Source: Nostocaceae cyanobacterium
GTDB taxonomy: Bacteria; Cyanobacteriota; Cyanobacteriia; Cyanobacteriales; Nostocaceae
Length of the DNA stretch: 61,156 nt
Direction of reading: 5' to 3'
Assembly (NCBI GenBank): GCA_030065825.1
Contig: JASJCY010000018.1
Span: forward strand, 1-61,156
Below are positions 37,119 through 46,513 of the stretch, piece by piece. The translations under genes were made by a program, and so were the position numbers. Numbering within the stretch: position 1 is the first letter of the stretch; each line of letters starts with the position of its first letter. Under the pieces are notes generated by a model. It saw only the letters and a program-made list of their open reading frames with translations. It searched no databases and was not told the origin of the DNA.

Positions 37119-37865
37119 ATGTTACTGCATTTGAGTACCTGGCAGGAAGTCGAAACTTATTTAGAGCAATCTCGTGGTATTATTATTCCTATTGGTTCCA
37201 CAGAACAGCACGGACCAACGGGATTAATTGGTACTGATGCCATTTGTGCAGAGGCGATCGCTCATGGTGTGGGTGAAGCTACCCATGCATTAGTTGCACC
37301 GACAATCAATGTGGGTATGGCACTCCATCATACAGGATTTCCGGGTACAATTAGTCTGCGTCCTAGCACGATGATTCAAGTGGTACGAGATTATATTACC
37401 TCCTTAACTAAGGCTGGTTTTACGAAGTTTTACTTTATCAATGGACATGGGGGTAATGTCGCCACTCTTAGGGCTGCTTTTGCAGAGACTTACGCATATT
37501 TGGAAGATGTGCAGATTTCCCATGCTTCTGAGGTGCAATGTCAAGTGGCAAATTGGTTTATGAGTAAATCTGTATACAAGTTAGCTCATGAATTATACGG
37601 TGATGAAGAAGGTTCCCATGCAACTCCTAGTGAGGTGGCTGTTACCCAGTATGTGTATCCGGAAGCTATTAAGGAAGCACCATTGTCTCCACAGGTGAAT
37701 GATAAACATGGTATTTACGGTGCGACGGACTTTCGTAGGCGTTATCCAGATGGTAGGATGGGTTCAAATCCAGCACTGGCTACCCCCGAACATGGAAAGC
37801 AATTTTATGATTTGGCGGTGAAGGAACTTAGTAGTGGGTATTTGGAGTTTGTGAGTGCCGAGTAA
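37119..37865 (+). CDS. Creatininase-family amidohydrolase
   Basis: A 248-residue metalloenzyme of the creatininase/MftE fold, hydrolysing cyclic amides or related bonds. Metal ligands are visible in PIGSTEQHGPTG (E and H), LIGTDA (D), NGHGGN (H) and the downstream DEEGSHATPSE (E, H). Other family patterns are HHTGFPGTISLRPSTM and ATPEHGK. ATG at 37119 is chosen because similarity begins at MLLHLSTWQEVE; a GTG at 37077 would add 14 residues. It is preceded by an AT-rich AATTTTT repeat and has no obvious operon partner. Confidence 0.85.
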   Translation: MLLHLSTWQEVETYLEQSRGIIIPIGSTEQHGPTGLIGTDAICAEAIAHGVGEATHALVAPTINVGMALHHTGFPGTISLRPSTMIQVVRDYITSLTKAGFTKFYFINGHGGNVATLRAAFAETYAYLEDVQISHASEVQCQVANWFMSKSVYKLAHELYGDEEGSHATPSEVAVTQYVYPEAIKEAPLSPQVNDKHGIYGATDFRRRYPDGRMGSNPALATPEHGKQFYDLAVKELSSGYLEFVSAE

Positions 37866-37899
37866 GAGAAACCGGGTTTGGAGTTGGTGGAATGTTGAA

Positions 37900-38108
37900 T
37901 ATAGCAGTTTTCAGTTGGGTGTAATACAGACTTAACCTCACCCCGGCTAAAGCCACCCCTCTCCTTGCTATAGACACGTAGCGCAAAGCGCATCCCGAAG
38001 GGTAGTGGCTTCCCGTAGGGTAGGAGAGGGGAAGGGGGTGAGGTTTTATTGTGTACCACTCTACGAGAAGCCGCTGTACGCGTCTACACTCAACTGAAAA
38101 GCGCTATA
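37900..38108. mobile_element. MITE family B, copy 1, with nested small repeats
   Basis: Terminal inverted repeats TATAGCAGTTTTCAGTTG and its counterpart (CAACTGAAAAGCGCTATA) enclose inner arms CCTCACCCC/GGGGTGAGG. Compared with the 130-bp copy at 40805-40934, two extra segments are present, at 37971-38022 and 38061-38086. Both look like small dispersed repeats. The second is bordered by CACT on each side, an apparent 4-bp target duplication. Confidence 0.8.
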
Positions 38109-38192
38109 TTCTCGTACACAAGCTACAGACTTGTAGTCGCTTTTGCAAGTAACTACAAGCCTGCTGTTTGTTAGATATTATTTTTTACTTTC

Positions 38193-40136
38193 TCAAATGT
38201 TTGGAGGATTCTCCAAGAAATTTGGCGGGGGAGTAGTACGACCATTACCACCAACTGCTGGTATTACCGCTATTTCATCTGTAGCAGTACCATCACCCCT
38301 ATCAGTCACGGAATTTTCATCACCGGGATGTCCATTGGGAACGTGCAACTGTGGGTGATCAAAGGGTGCTTTCTCTAAACGGACTCGCTCATCGGTGAGT
38401 GCTTTTAAGAAAGCGACCAAATCAGCTCTTTTATTCGCATCATTTAGTAGGTCGTCCGTCAGACCTCCTCCTGGACCAGGTCTACCGTCCAAGATGCCGA
38501 GACCACCAAAGTTACCACCACGAGCGTAAAATTCTACTACTTGCTCTAAAGTCGCTAACCCACCGTTATGCATATATGGAGCTGTGAGTTCCACGTTACG
38601 GAGTCCAGGTGATTTAAATCTTCCCGTACCGTCGCTACCAGGATCATCCGTGGGTTCTCTGACGCCAATGCTGAAGAAGCCACCTCTAAAACCTACACTA
38701 CCGTTAGAAAGACGCGCCGAAGCTCTAGTGAATTCTGGAGCAGTATGGCAGAAGTTACATCCATTATTGTTAAACAAAGCCAGACCTCTTTGCTGCGCTT
38801 CGCTCAGAGCAGTGGTATCTCCTTCCTGGAACTTGTCAAAAGGTGTCTGGTCAGATACAAGGGTAAATTCGTACTCTTGTATTGCTAACCCAAACAACAA
38901 GGGGAAGTTGTACTCCATTAGCGTATACTCGTTGGTGTCCACCGGACCCCCTGGTTGTTCGACGATAGTTGGTTCACCGGTGTCAGGATCGACGCGGATG
39001 ATCATATTTGATGATTTCCACCATTCATCCCGAAAGGCTTTGCGAATTAGATCCTCGTAGGTGTTTGCTTTCAGACCGGTGTCAGGGAATCTACTTTCCG
39101 GACCTAAAACACTGTCGTCCGCAGCTACAACTTGCTGAGCTAAGGGTCTGAGGGAACGTATTTTCTTACCTAGTTTTCTGGCTAACTTCTGACCAGCCTT
39201 TTTAGGTTTTTTGACATCACCAAACTTATCACCGATTTCTTCAAAGGTACGACCACCAGCAGACATCTCAAATGAACTGAGTGGTGGTCCTACTGCTTGG
39301 GAAGCTAGAGAAGAATTTTCTAGCTGAATTTGTGTAAATTCTAATTGGCTTGGTGTTTTTGCCTTGATCACAAAAGCATCGGGGTCTTCATTACCCGATA
39401 TATTCACCCCATTAAAGGTGTCTTTGGCGCGACCATCCCAAAACTGGAGTTTGTTAAAGACTGCATTAATTACACTTGGTGTATTACGTGGCTCAACTCG
39501 ACGGGTGTTGACGCCATTGACTTGAAAGCCGTCGGGATCTGGTTGTACTGTAACTACATCTTCTGGTTGACCGGGAACCACATCTACAAATTCAGTATTG
39601 AAAACCCCTTGGGAAGAAGCTACATCGTTAGTAGTAAATACAACCGCTGAATCTCTGTCCTTGGGGTCTGACAGTTGATGAAATGGAAAATCTGCCAAGG
39701 TGAGTTGGTAGTTGGGATTACTACCTATTTGGAAAGTTGTATCTTTGACTTGAGCCAAAAGACCAGGACTAATCTGATTCTTGGATCTATTGTCAGCTCC
39801 TGCATGGAAGTGACAAGTAGCACAGGAAGTTATCCCATCGCTACCAACCTGCTCATCCCAGAAAAGGGATTTTCCTAGCTGGATTGCAGCGTTTTCGTCT
39901 TTAATAAATTCTCCAAGATTGTCAGGCTTGGGAATCGCCACATCCTTTAGGGATTGTGGTGTAGTTTGGGCTGAGACAAAACTTCCACTAGCGATCGCCA
40001 GAGAAACTGTGACGAAAATTGCTAGAGGGCGGGTAAGTCTTTTTGATACTACGAGTTTCAACTTAAATCTTATGTAAAATAAGACAGCTGGAAACAGTAC
40101 CAGTATTATTACTATTGCAAGGTTCCTGGATATCAT
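38193..40136 (-). CDS. Di-haem cytochrome c peroxidase family protein (MauG/CcpA-like)
   Basis: About 647 residues, exported, with two c-type haem sites: CATCH near residue 105 (high-potential or active-site domain) and CNFCH near 460, with a possible Met ligand in APYMHNGG. It reduces peroxide or oxidises another substrate in the periplasm. A Sec signal (RLTRPLAIFVTVSLAIASGSFVSA) precedes QTTPQSLKDV. The start is uncertain: ATG at 40136 is listed, ATG at 40190 is the longest, and a TTG just before KLVVSKRL would give a normal-length signal peptide. It is larger than standard CcpA because of insertions between the two haem domains and a Pro-rich tail. Confidence 0.85.
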   Translation of the reverse strand: MISRNLAIVIILVLFPAVLFYIRFKLKLVVSKRLTRPLAIFVTVSLAIASGSFVSAQTTPQSLKDVAIPKPDNLGEFIKDENAAIQLGKSLFWDEQVGSDGITSCATCHFHAGADNRSKNQISPGLLAQVKDTTFQIGSNPNYQLTLADFPFHQLSDPKDRDSAVVFTTNDVASSQGVFNTEFVDVVPGQPEDVVTVQPDPDGFQVNGVNTRRVEPRNTPSVINAVFNKLQFWDGRAKDTFNGVNISGNEDPDAFVIKAKTPSQLEFTQIQLENSSLASQAVGPPLSSFEMSAGGRTFEEIGDKFGDVKKPKKAGQKLARKLGKKIRSLRPLAQQVVAADDSVLGPESRFPDTGLKANTYEDLIRKAFRDEWWKSSNMIIRVDPDTGEPTIVEQPGGPVDTNEYTLMEYNFPLLFGLAIQEYEFTLVSDQTPFDKFQEGDTTALSEAQQRGLALFNNNGCNFCHTAPEFTRASARLSNGSVGFRGGFFSIGVREPTDDPGSDGTGRFKSPGLRNVELTAPYMHNGGLATLEQVVEFYARGGNFGGLGILDGRPGPGGGLTDDLLNDANKRADLVAFLKALTDERVRLEKAPFDHPQLHVPNGHPGDENSVTDRGDGTATDEIAVIPAVGGNGRTTPPPNFLENPPNI

Positions 40137-40435
40137 TACTTGCTTACCTGGTAAATGCTTATACCTAATAAGTAGAATTTGGCGTTGCATTATTATTAAT
40201 TATTGGAGGATATCATCCAATAATTAAGCAACGCCTGGAATTATTGAGCAGAAAAGATGCATCAATTCTTACAATAGCAAGATAATATATTTCTAGTAGG
40301 TTTACATATTAATTTATGTAAATTTAATATCAATTAATATATATACTTAAATAAAAATACTTAGGTTGTATTTGAGATTTAATTTAGAAGCAAAACTCCC
40401 TTTTGTGCGACTCTGGGGAAAGAAAAATAAGGGGA

Positions 40436-41001
40436 GTAGTCAGGCTTGGTGCGTTAACATTGCTGCGTAATGCACCCTACAAGCTTAGGGGAAAGAAGCT
40501 CAATCAAAAAATATAACTCCCCATGTATGAGTAAGGGCACGGCATCCACAATCTCTGGTGTATATAGAATAATATTACAAGCACCGTGCCCTTGAACGGG
40601 GAATAGGTTCAATCAAAAAATATAATCCCTCCCTGTATGAGTAGGGGCACGGCATCCACAATCTCTCGGTCTATAGAATAATATTACAAGCGCCGTGCCC
40701 TTGCAGGGGGCATCCACAATCTCTCGGTCTATAGAATAATATTACAAGCGCCGTGCCCTTGAACGGGGAATAGGTTCAATCAAAAAATATAATCTCTCGG
40801 TATATATAGCGAATTTCAGTTGAATAGAATACAAATTAACCTCACCCCCTTCCCCTCTCCGAAGTTGCAAAGAGGGGTGCGGTCGGCGGGGTGAGGTTCT
40901 GAAACTGTACTGCACTCAACCGAAAACCGCTATAGTAAGGGCACGGCATCCATAGCTCTGGTGTTTATAGAATAACATTGCCGACGCCGTGCCCCTACTG
41001 A
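40436..41001. repeat. Array of GGGCACGGC...GCCGTGCCC elements
   Basis: Four copies of a ~61-bp unit with inverted ends: GGGCACGGCATCCACAATCT ... ACAAGCGCCGTGCCC. They lie at 40533-40593, 40643-40702, 40701-40762 (left end truncated by fusion to the previous copy) and 40937-40999. A GTTCAATCAAAAAATATAAT spacer recurs between them. MITE family B copy 2 sits between the third and fourth copies. A GTGCGTTAAC palindrome is at about 40450. Confidence 0.8.
40805..40934. mobile_element. MITE family B, copy 2 (130 bp)
   Basis: TATAGCGAATTTCAGTTGAA at the left and CAACCGAAAACCGCTATA at the right form the terminal inverted repeats. Inner arms are CCTCACCCCC and GGGGTGAGG. It has no internal insertions and is probably closest to the original element. 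It is non-coding. Confidence 0.8.
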
Positions 41002-41154
41002 CGCCCTATAGACGCCAACGCACACATCGAAGGCTGAAGCCAAGACAAAATACCAGAAAAAGTCCGTGTTATCTGGTAAATTGCAGCAATGTCATTTATC
41101 CCAATAACCCACCTTGAAATAAATTTTAAGGAACCAACAAACTAAGTACGTTAA

Positions 41155-41284
41155 AACTAACAACTTGCACTCCTATGCGATAACCAGGAGGCATCCCCTC
41201 CAAACCCTAGTTACCAGCGTGACGCTGGTAACTAGAACATAGGGACCTCTGACTCTTGTTGAGAATGGTGCAAGTTGTTAGTTA
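41155..41284. mobile_element. MITE-like element with AACTAACAACTTGCAC ends
   Basis: A perfect 16-bp terminal inverted repeat (AACTAACAACTTGCAC / GTGCAAGTTGTTAGTT) encloses an inner palindrome GTTACCAGCGTGACGCTGGT(AAC). The right part CTTGTTGAGAATGGTGCAAG is shared with MITE family C, so the two are related. A half copy lies at about 46432-46506. Confidence 0.75.
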
Positions 41285-41409
41285 AAACATACTGAAAATC
41301 TTACCTAGCGCCATGGATTCAGCAACGCCTATTTTCTTATATTTTTTGCGGATTTTACGGTTCCTATGTTGTAATCATAGTACGAAAGCATCTAAATTTG
41401 TGAGTGTTT

Positions 41410-41532
41410 ATGGCGGACGAAGAAAGAATTTGGATTGTAACTGATGAAATTCCTGAAAAATCCGTTGCTGATGGTAGTAAGGGTGGAAATAACACAGGAG
41501 GAAGCTGGGGAGACGAAACGAGAACTGGGTAA
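41410..41532 (+). CDS. Possible 40-residue small protein
   Basis: ATG at 41410 opens a 40-codon frame, MADEERIWIVTDEIPEKSVA followed by a Gly/Asn-rich tail with GGSWGDETRTG. It is acidic, with hydrophobic IWIV, and has biased composition unlike random sequence. No family is recognised and no Shine-Dalgarno sequence is visible. It is preceded at 41344-41362 by a 19-bp string that also occurs before the EACC1-like gene at 53741-53759. The stop codon lies at the start of the 170-bp tandem duplication. Confidence 0.35.
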   Translation: MADEERIWIVTDEIPEKSVADGSKGGNNTGGSWGDETRTG

Positions 41533-41868
41533 ATTTGGGGTTACAACTTACAAATTAACTTACAAATTAACCGCTTCGTTGTTATCCCACCTCGGAATCA
41601 ATTCCGAGTCTAATAAACAAAGTCTAGTAAACTAGACTAGTATTGAGTGCGTTTTTAACGTACTTTGTCTATTAGCCTGGGATTTTAATCCTAGGTGGGT
41701 AAATTTGGGGTTACAACTTACAAATTAACTTACAAATTAACCGCTTCGTTGTTATCCCACCTCGGAATCAATTCCGAGTCTAATAAACAAAGTCTAGTAA
41801 ACTAGATTAGTATTGAGTGGGTTTTAACGTACTTCGTCTATTAGCCTGGGATTTTAATCCTAGGTGGC
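41531..41868. repeat. 170-bp direct tandem duplication with hairpins
   Basis: Two copies of a ~170-bp unit (41531 and 41701) differ at only a few positions. Each contains CTCGGAATcaATTCCGAG and CTGGGATTttAATCCTAG hairpins, with CCCACCT/AGGTGGG outer arms. It abuts the 3' end of the acyl-CoA dehydrogenase gene. Confidence 0.9.
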
Positions 41869-41873
41869 TGAAA

Positions 41874-44318
41874 TTATGCACCTACGATTTCCTTCCCTAT
41901 ATCTACCCGACTCTGTTGTTGATATTCCTCCAACGTAAACGAATCTACCTGAATCGCATCATTCCTCAGCATCTCTGCTTCATAAATTAACTCCGCTTCC
42001 TCCCTACTAATCAACCTCGCTGTTAAAGCTTCTGTAATTAACTGTTCCGGTCTTTTCTGTGGTAACTTACCAGAACGAATCCCATTTTTGATAGTCTTGA
42101 TAATTGGTTCCGCTTGGGATGACAGCAAAAATGCTTTTTCCATCCTTCCCAATGCTTCCTCTCCAGAGGTGGGAATATAAATACCCTGGGTGAGTCTGTC
42201 TCTTTGTTCTCCTGGAGTTTGCAGACTGCGAGCAATTTTGCTACCAAGTTCATCTGCGGGTTGTACACCAATCGGATTGATTCGCCACCACCAACCGACA
42301 ATTCGCAACAATCCACCAACAACAGGTATAGACCAATTCTCAAAAATTCCCTCAAAACCTTTCTGAATCTGAGCAAAACTATACTGCATCGCCCAACGCA
42401 CAAAAGGTAAGTCCTCCTGTTTACAACCTTCCTCCTCAAATCTACGGAGGGTAGCCGTTGCCAAATACATCCAGGAAAGAATGTCAGCAAAGCGTCCGGT
42501 GAGGTTTTCTCGTCGCTTCAGGGTTCCTCCAAAGCTAAATAACGCCAAATCCGTCATCAAGGCAAAGGTTGCAGATGCCCATTCCAGTTTACGATAATAT
42601 GACGCTGTTATTCCCCCGAAAGGAGGAGCTAAATAACCACGGGAAATACTGAGGAATACTGTCCGAAAAGCATTGCGTATAGTTAAACCAAGATGATGCC
42701 ACAAAGCAGTATCAAAAGCCTGAATATCCCCTTGATTTAAAGCCTCAATTTCTGCATAAACATAGGGATGACAGCGAATCGCACCCTGACCAAAAATCAT
42801 CATGGTGCGGGTGAGAATATTTGCCCCTTCCACAGTAATAGAAATGGGAGTAGCTGTATAAATATTCGCTAATAGGTTTCTTTCTCCCCGACAAATTCCC
42901 GCACCTCCCATGATGTCCATCCCATCATTGATAATTTGACGGGAGAGTTCGGTGAGATTGTATTTTGCGATCGCCGAAATTACTGCTGGTTGTTCACCTT
43001 TATCCACCGCACCACAGGTATAGGTGCGTGCTGCATCCATCAGATAAGTTAAACCACCAATTCTGGCTAGAGGTTCCTCAACTCCTTCAAATTTACCGAT
43101 GGGTAAACCAAATTGCCGTCTGACTATAGTATAAGCCCCGGTGACTCTTGATACCAGTTTTGCTACCCCTGTACAAGTAGCCGGGAAACTAATTCCCCTA
43201 CCTCCAGCAAGGGACTGCATTAACATTTTCCAACCTTGACCAGCTTGTTCTACACCGCCAATAATCTGGTCTATAGACACTACCACATCATGTCCCTGGG
43301 TGGGAGAATTGTAAAAAGGTACGCCCATGGGGTCATGTCTTCGTTCTAAAACTACCCCTGGTGTATCCGTAGGAATCAAGGCACAAGTAATACCTACATC
43401 TTCCCCTTTTTCTAAGAGATTTTCCGGGTCACGCAGTCGAAACGCCAATCCTAACAGAGTTGCGATCGCACCCAAGGTAATATAACGCTTATTCCAATTC
43501 AAGCGCAGATACAGTTGACCATCTTCCCCTTGGAAAACCACCCCTTCCGATTTAATACTAGCTGCATCAGAACCCGCATTAGGTTCGGTGAGTGCAAAAC
43601 AGGGAATTTCCTCTCCCCTAGCGAGACGGGGTAAATAATAGTCCTTTTGCGGAACAGTTCCATAACGCAGTAACAACTTTGCTGGACCAAGGGAATTTGG
43701 TACACTCACGGTAGCCACATGGGTAAAGGAACGGGATGCTAACTTGGTCATCACGGTACTATATGCAAAATTAGAAAATCCCAAACCCCCATATTCTTGG
43801 GGAATCATCATTCCGAAAAACCGTTCCTGTTTGAGATAGTCCCATACTTTTGGTGGTAAATCCTTGCGACGGTAAATTTCCCAATCACTTGCCATCCTGC
43901 AGACTTGTTCCACCGGACCATCAAGAAATTCTTGTAATTCTGGTGTTACTTGGGGATAAGGTTCATTCTTAATCCTGTCAAAATCAGGTTTACCAGAAAA
44001 GAACTCACCATCAACCCAGACATTCCCCGCTTCAATTGCAGCTTTTTCTGTATCGGAAATTCTTGGTAAAACCTGAAAGTATTGGATGGCTTTAATTATC
44101 GGGGATGTGATGAGGGTTTGTCGCAACATGGGGATATTTAGCACCACAGCTACCATAGCAAACATCACCCACAGCCAAATTGGTGCATTTCCCACTGCTA
44201 ACACAGCTACACCATACAACGACCATACCCATAACGGCACTCCTACATAACCCAGTATCAAGAAAAGGGAAATTAGCACCAAAGTGACAATTATCGGATT
44301 TGCAAAGAATAAGTTCAT
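41874..44318 (-). CDS. FadE-like acyl-CoA dehydrogenase
   Basis: An 814-residue flavoenzyme of the FadE type (E. coli FadE is of similar length). It catalyses the first oxidation of acyl-CoA in beta-oxidation. N-terminal hydrophobic segments (PIIVTLVLISLFLILGYVG; GNAPIWLWVMFAMVAVVLNI) suggest membrane association. Dehydrogenase motifs include MMIPQEYGGLGFS, PCFALTEPNAGSDAASIKS, SLAGGRGISFPATCTG and DIMGGAGICRGERN. A ~300-residue C-terminal FadE-specific domain follows. ATG at 44318 is preferred because GGAG lies 8 nt upstream, five codons inside the longest frame. It is the last gene of the beta-oxidation cluster, about 0.8 kb after fadA. Confidence 0.88.
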   Translation of the reverse strand: MNLFFANPIIVTLVLISLFLILGYVGVPLWVWSLYGVAVLAVGNAPIWLWVMFAMVAVVLNIPMLRQTLITSPIIKAIQYFQVLPRISDTEKAAIEAGNVWVDGEFFSGKPDFDRIKNEPYPQVTPELQEFLDGPVEQVCRMASDWEIYRRKDLPPKVWDYLKQERFFGMMIPQEYGGLGFSNFAYSTVMTKLASRSFTHVATVSVPNSLGPAKLLLRYGTVPQKDYYLPRLARGEEIPCFALTEPNAGSDAASIKSEGVVFQGEDGQLYLRLNWNKRYITLGAIATLLGLAFRLRDPENLLEKGEDVGITCALIPTDTPGVVLERRHDPMGVPFYNSPTQGHDVVVSIDQIIGGVEQAGQGWKMLMQSLAGGRGISFPATCTGVAKLVSRVTGAYTIVRRQFGLPIGKFEGVEEPLARIGGLTYLMDAARTYTCGAVDKGEQPAVISAIAKYNLTELSRQIINDGMDIMGGAGICRGERNLLANIYTATPISITVEGANILTRTMMIFGQGAIRCHPYVYAEIEALNQGDIQAFDTALWHHLGLTIRNAFRTVFLSISRGYLAPPFGGITASYYRKLEWASATFALMTDLALFSFGGTLKRRENLTGRFADILSWMYLATATLRRFEEEGCKQEDLPFVRWAMQYSFAQIQKGFEGIFENWSIPVVGGLLRIVGWWWRINPIGVQPADELGSKIARSLQTPGEQRDRLTQGIYIPTSGEEALGRMEKAFLLSSQAEPIIKTIKNGIRSGKLPQKRPEQLITEALTARLISREEAELIYEAEMLRNDAIQVDSFTLEEYQQQSRVDIGKEIVGA

Positions 44319-44333
44319 ATTTTGACTCCACAT

Positions 44334-45114
44334 AATTTATATAGATACAAGTTCCTACTCCTGTCCTGCTAGAGGGGGAAGAGGGGGAAGAGGGGGAGAA
44401 ATTTTTATCGGTAATCTTAGAACCAGAAGGGAGTAGTTGCGCTACCTTTCCTTCAGCGGAATAGTTTTTTGAGGGATAACCGTTCGCTTAGCGGAACAAC
44501 AAAAGCAAAAAACTGGGTTTCTAAACACAAAATTTAGAGTTTTACCATTATTCATTCTCAAGAGACCTGGTTTTTAACCGAGGTGCATTCCGGTGTGGAT
44601 ATAACCGTTCCGTTATGAGAATAGCTTTTTGGGAAATAGAACCCTTAGTATAGCGCTATAGTTTTTTGGGAAATAGAACCCTTAGTATAGCGCTATAGTT
44701 TTTTGGGGATAATGGAGTTAGAGAAACCGGGTTTGTGAAGAAATTTACCTGTAAAATCCTAATTTTTGCTTGAGAAACCCGGTTTCTGACATTAGGTTAA
44801 ATCGGGTAAAGGAAAAAAATAGCGCTATAGTTTTTGGGGATATAACCGTTTTGTTATGAGAATAGTTTTTGGGGGATATAGCATTCCCTGACTATAGCGC
44901 TATAGTTTTTTGGGGATAATGGAATGGAGTTAGAGAAACCGGGTTTGTGAAGAAATTTACTTGTAAAATCCTAATTTTTGCTTGAGAAACCCGGTTTCTG
45001 ACATTAGGTTAAATCGGGTAAACGAAAAAATGTGTGGGAGAACCAAAATACTTATTACTTATTACTTATTACTTATTACTTATCATTTTCCCACAGTCTT
45101 TTTCACTCACCCGA
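44334..45114. repeat. 780-bp repeat field between fadA and fadE-like genes
   Basis: No gene. A unit of about 120 bp (TTAGAGAAACCGGGTTTGTG ... CATTAGGTTAAATCGGGTAA) occurs twice, at about 44708-44821 and 44928-45023. TAGCGCTATAG palindromes occur several times between 44650 and 44910. A MITE C relic is at about 44505-44587. A TTACTTA heptamer run ends the field at 45050-45085. Confidence 0.8.
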
Positions 45115-46290
45115 TTAAATCCCCTCCAATACCGCAGCAGCACCCATTCCACCACCAATACACATAGCAATCAAACCGTAACGAATGCCTCGACGCTTCA
45201 TTTCCTGTAGAATAGTTGCAGTTAACTTGGCACCCGTACAACCCAAAGGATGACCCAGAGCGATCGCACCACCATTAACATTGATAATCTCTTCATTTAA
45301 ACCGAGTTTGCGAATTACTGCTAAACTTTGAGCAGCAAAGGCTTCATTGAGTTCAATTAAGCCAATATCCTCCAAGGTTAAACCTACTTGGTGCAACACC
45401 TTCGGTACAGCTATAACTGGACCAATACCCATAATTTCCGGTGGTACTCCCGCAACAGCAAATCCCAATAACTTAGCCAGGGGTTGCACACCCAATTTAT
45501 TAACCATCTCCTCACTCATAATTACGGCAGCAGCAGCACCATCAGAAGTTTGGGATGAGTTACCTGCAGTTACCGTACCATTAACCCTAAATACTGGTTT
45601 TAATTGTGCCAAAGCTTCCAAACTGGTATCGGGACGAGGACCCTCATCTACTTGAAATACCTTGTCTATCTGCTGGGGTTTACCGTCAATATAGAGAGTT
45701 TCTCGTACTGTCAAAGGTATAATTTCTTGCTCAAACTTGCCCTGTTGAATCGCTGCTAATGCCCGTTGGTGCGATCGCAAAGCAAAGGCATCTTGATCCT
45801 CACGGGAGATATGATATTCCTGAGCGACATTTTCCGCAGTAATTCCCATACTACAGTAAGCTTGGGGAGCTTCGGCAATCATTTCCGGGTTGGGGGCTAA
45901 ATAATCTCCTCCCATGGGAATCAAACTCATAGATTCTGCACCACCAGCAACAATTACCTCTGCATGTCCTGCTATAATTGCTTGGTGAGCCATCGCAATG
46001 GTTTGAATCCCTGAAGAACAGAAGCGGTTAACGGTGCAGCCTGGGACTGAATCTGGTAATCCCGCACGTTGGGCTATGACTCTTCCCAGGTTAAACCCCT
46101 GTTCGGCTTCTGGGAAAGCGCAGCCAATGATGATATCATCAACTTGTGACGGTTCTAGTCCTTTGACTCGTTCAATAGCAGCTTTAACTACAGCTGCTCC
46201 CATGTCATCTGGACGCATATGGCGTAAACTACCCCGTGGGGCTTTTCCCACAGCAGTCCGCACACTACTGACTATATAAGCTTCTTTCAT
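45115..46290 (-). CDS. Acetyl-CoA C-acyltransferase (thiolase, FadA-like)
   Basis: A 391-residue thiolase that cleaves 3-ketoacyl-CoA with CoA to acetyl-CoA and a shortened acyl-CoA. The nucleophile is C91 ([13 protein letters not shown]), with H347 ([11 protein letters not shown]) and C377 ([14 protein letters not shown]). The length, and clustering with FadB-, FadD- and FadE-like genes, favour degradative beta-oxidation over acetoacetyl-CoA synthesis for PHB. ATG at 46290 ([16 protein letters not shown]) is chosen since the family begins there; the frame continues 22 codons upstream. Confidence 0.92.
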   Translation of the reverse strand: MKEAYIVSSVRTAVGKAPRGSLRHMRPDDMGAAVVKAAIERVKGLEPSQVDDIIIGCAFPEAEQGFNLGRVIAQRAGLPDSVPGCTVNRFCSSGIQTIAMAHQAIIAGHAEVIVAGGAESMSLIPMGGDYLAPNPEMIAEAPQAYCSMGITAENVAQEYHISREDQDAFALRSHQRALAAIQQGKFEQEIIPLTVRETLYIDGKPQQIDKVFQVDEGPRPDTSLEALAQLKPVFRVNGTVTAGNSSQTSDGAAAAVIMSEEMVNKLGVQPLAKLLGFAVAGVPPEIMGIGPVIAVPKVLHQVGLTLEDIGLIELNEAFAAQSLAVIRKLGLNEEIINVNGGAIALGHPLGCTGAKLTATILQEMKRRGIRYGLIAMCIGGGMGAAAVLEGI

Positions 46291-46513
46291 AGTTATTTCC
46301 CAAATTTGATTTTTTCGAGTTTCACCCAGAGAAACGAGAAAAGACTTTTCTATCAAGACCTACCCAAAAACTCTCTCAAACTCTCTTCTCTTTGCGTTCT
46401 TTGCGTCTTTGCGGTTCATTTTCTTCTTTCTAGTTACCAGACTGAGTCTGGTAACGAGGGTTTGGAGATTCTACCTCCTGTTATTAGAACTGGTGCAAGT
46501 TGTTAGATTTATG

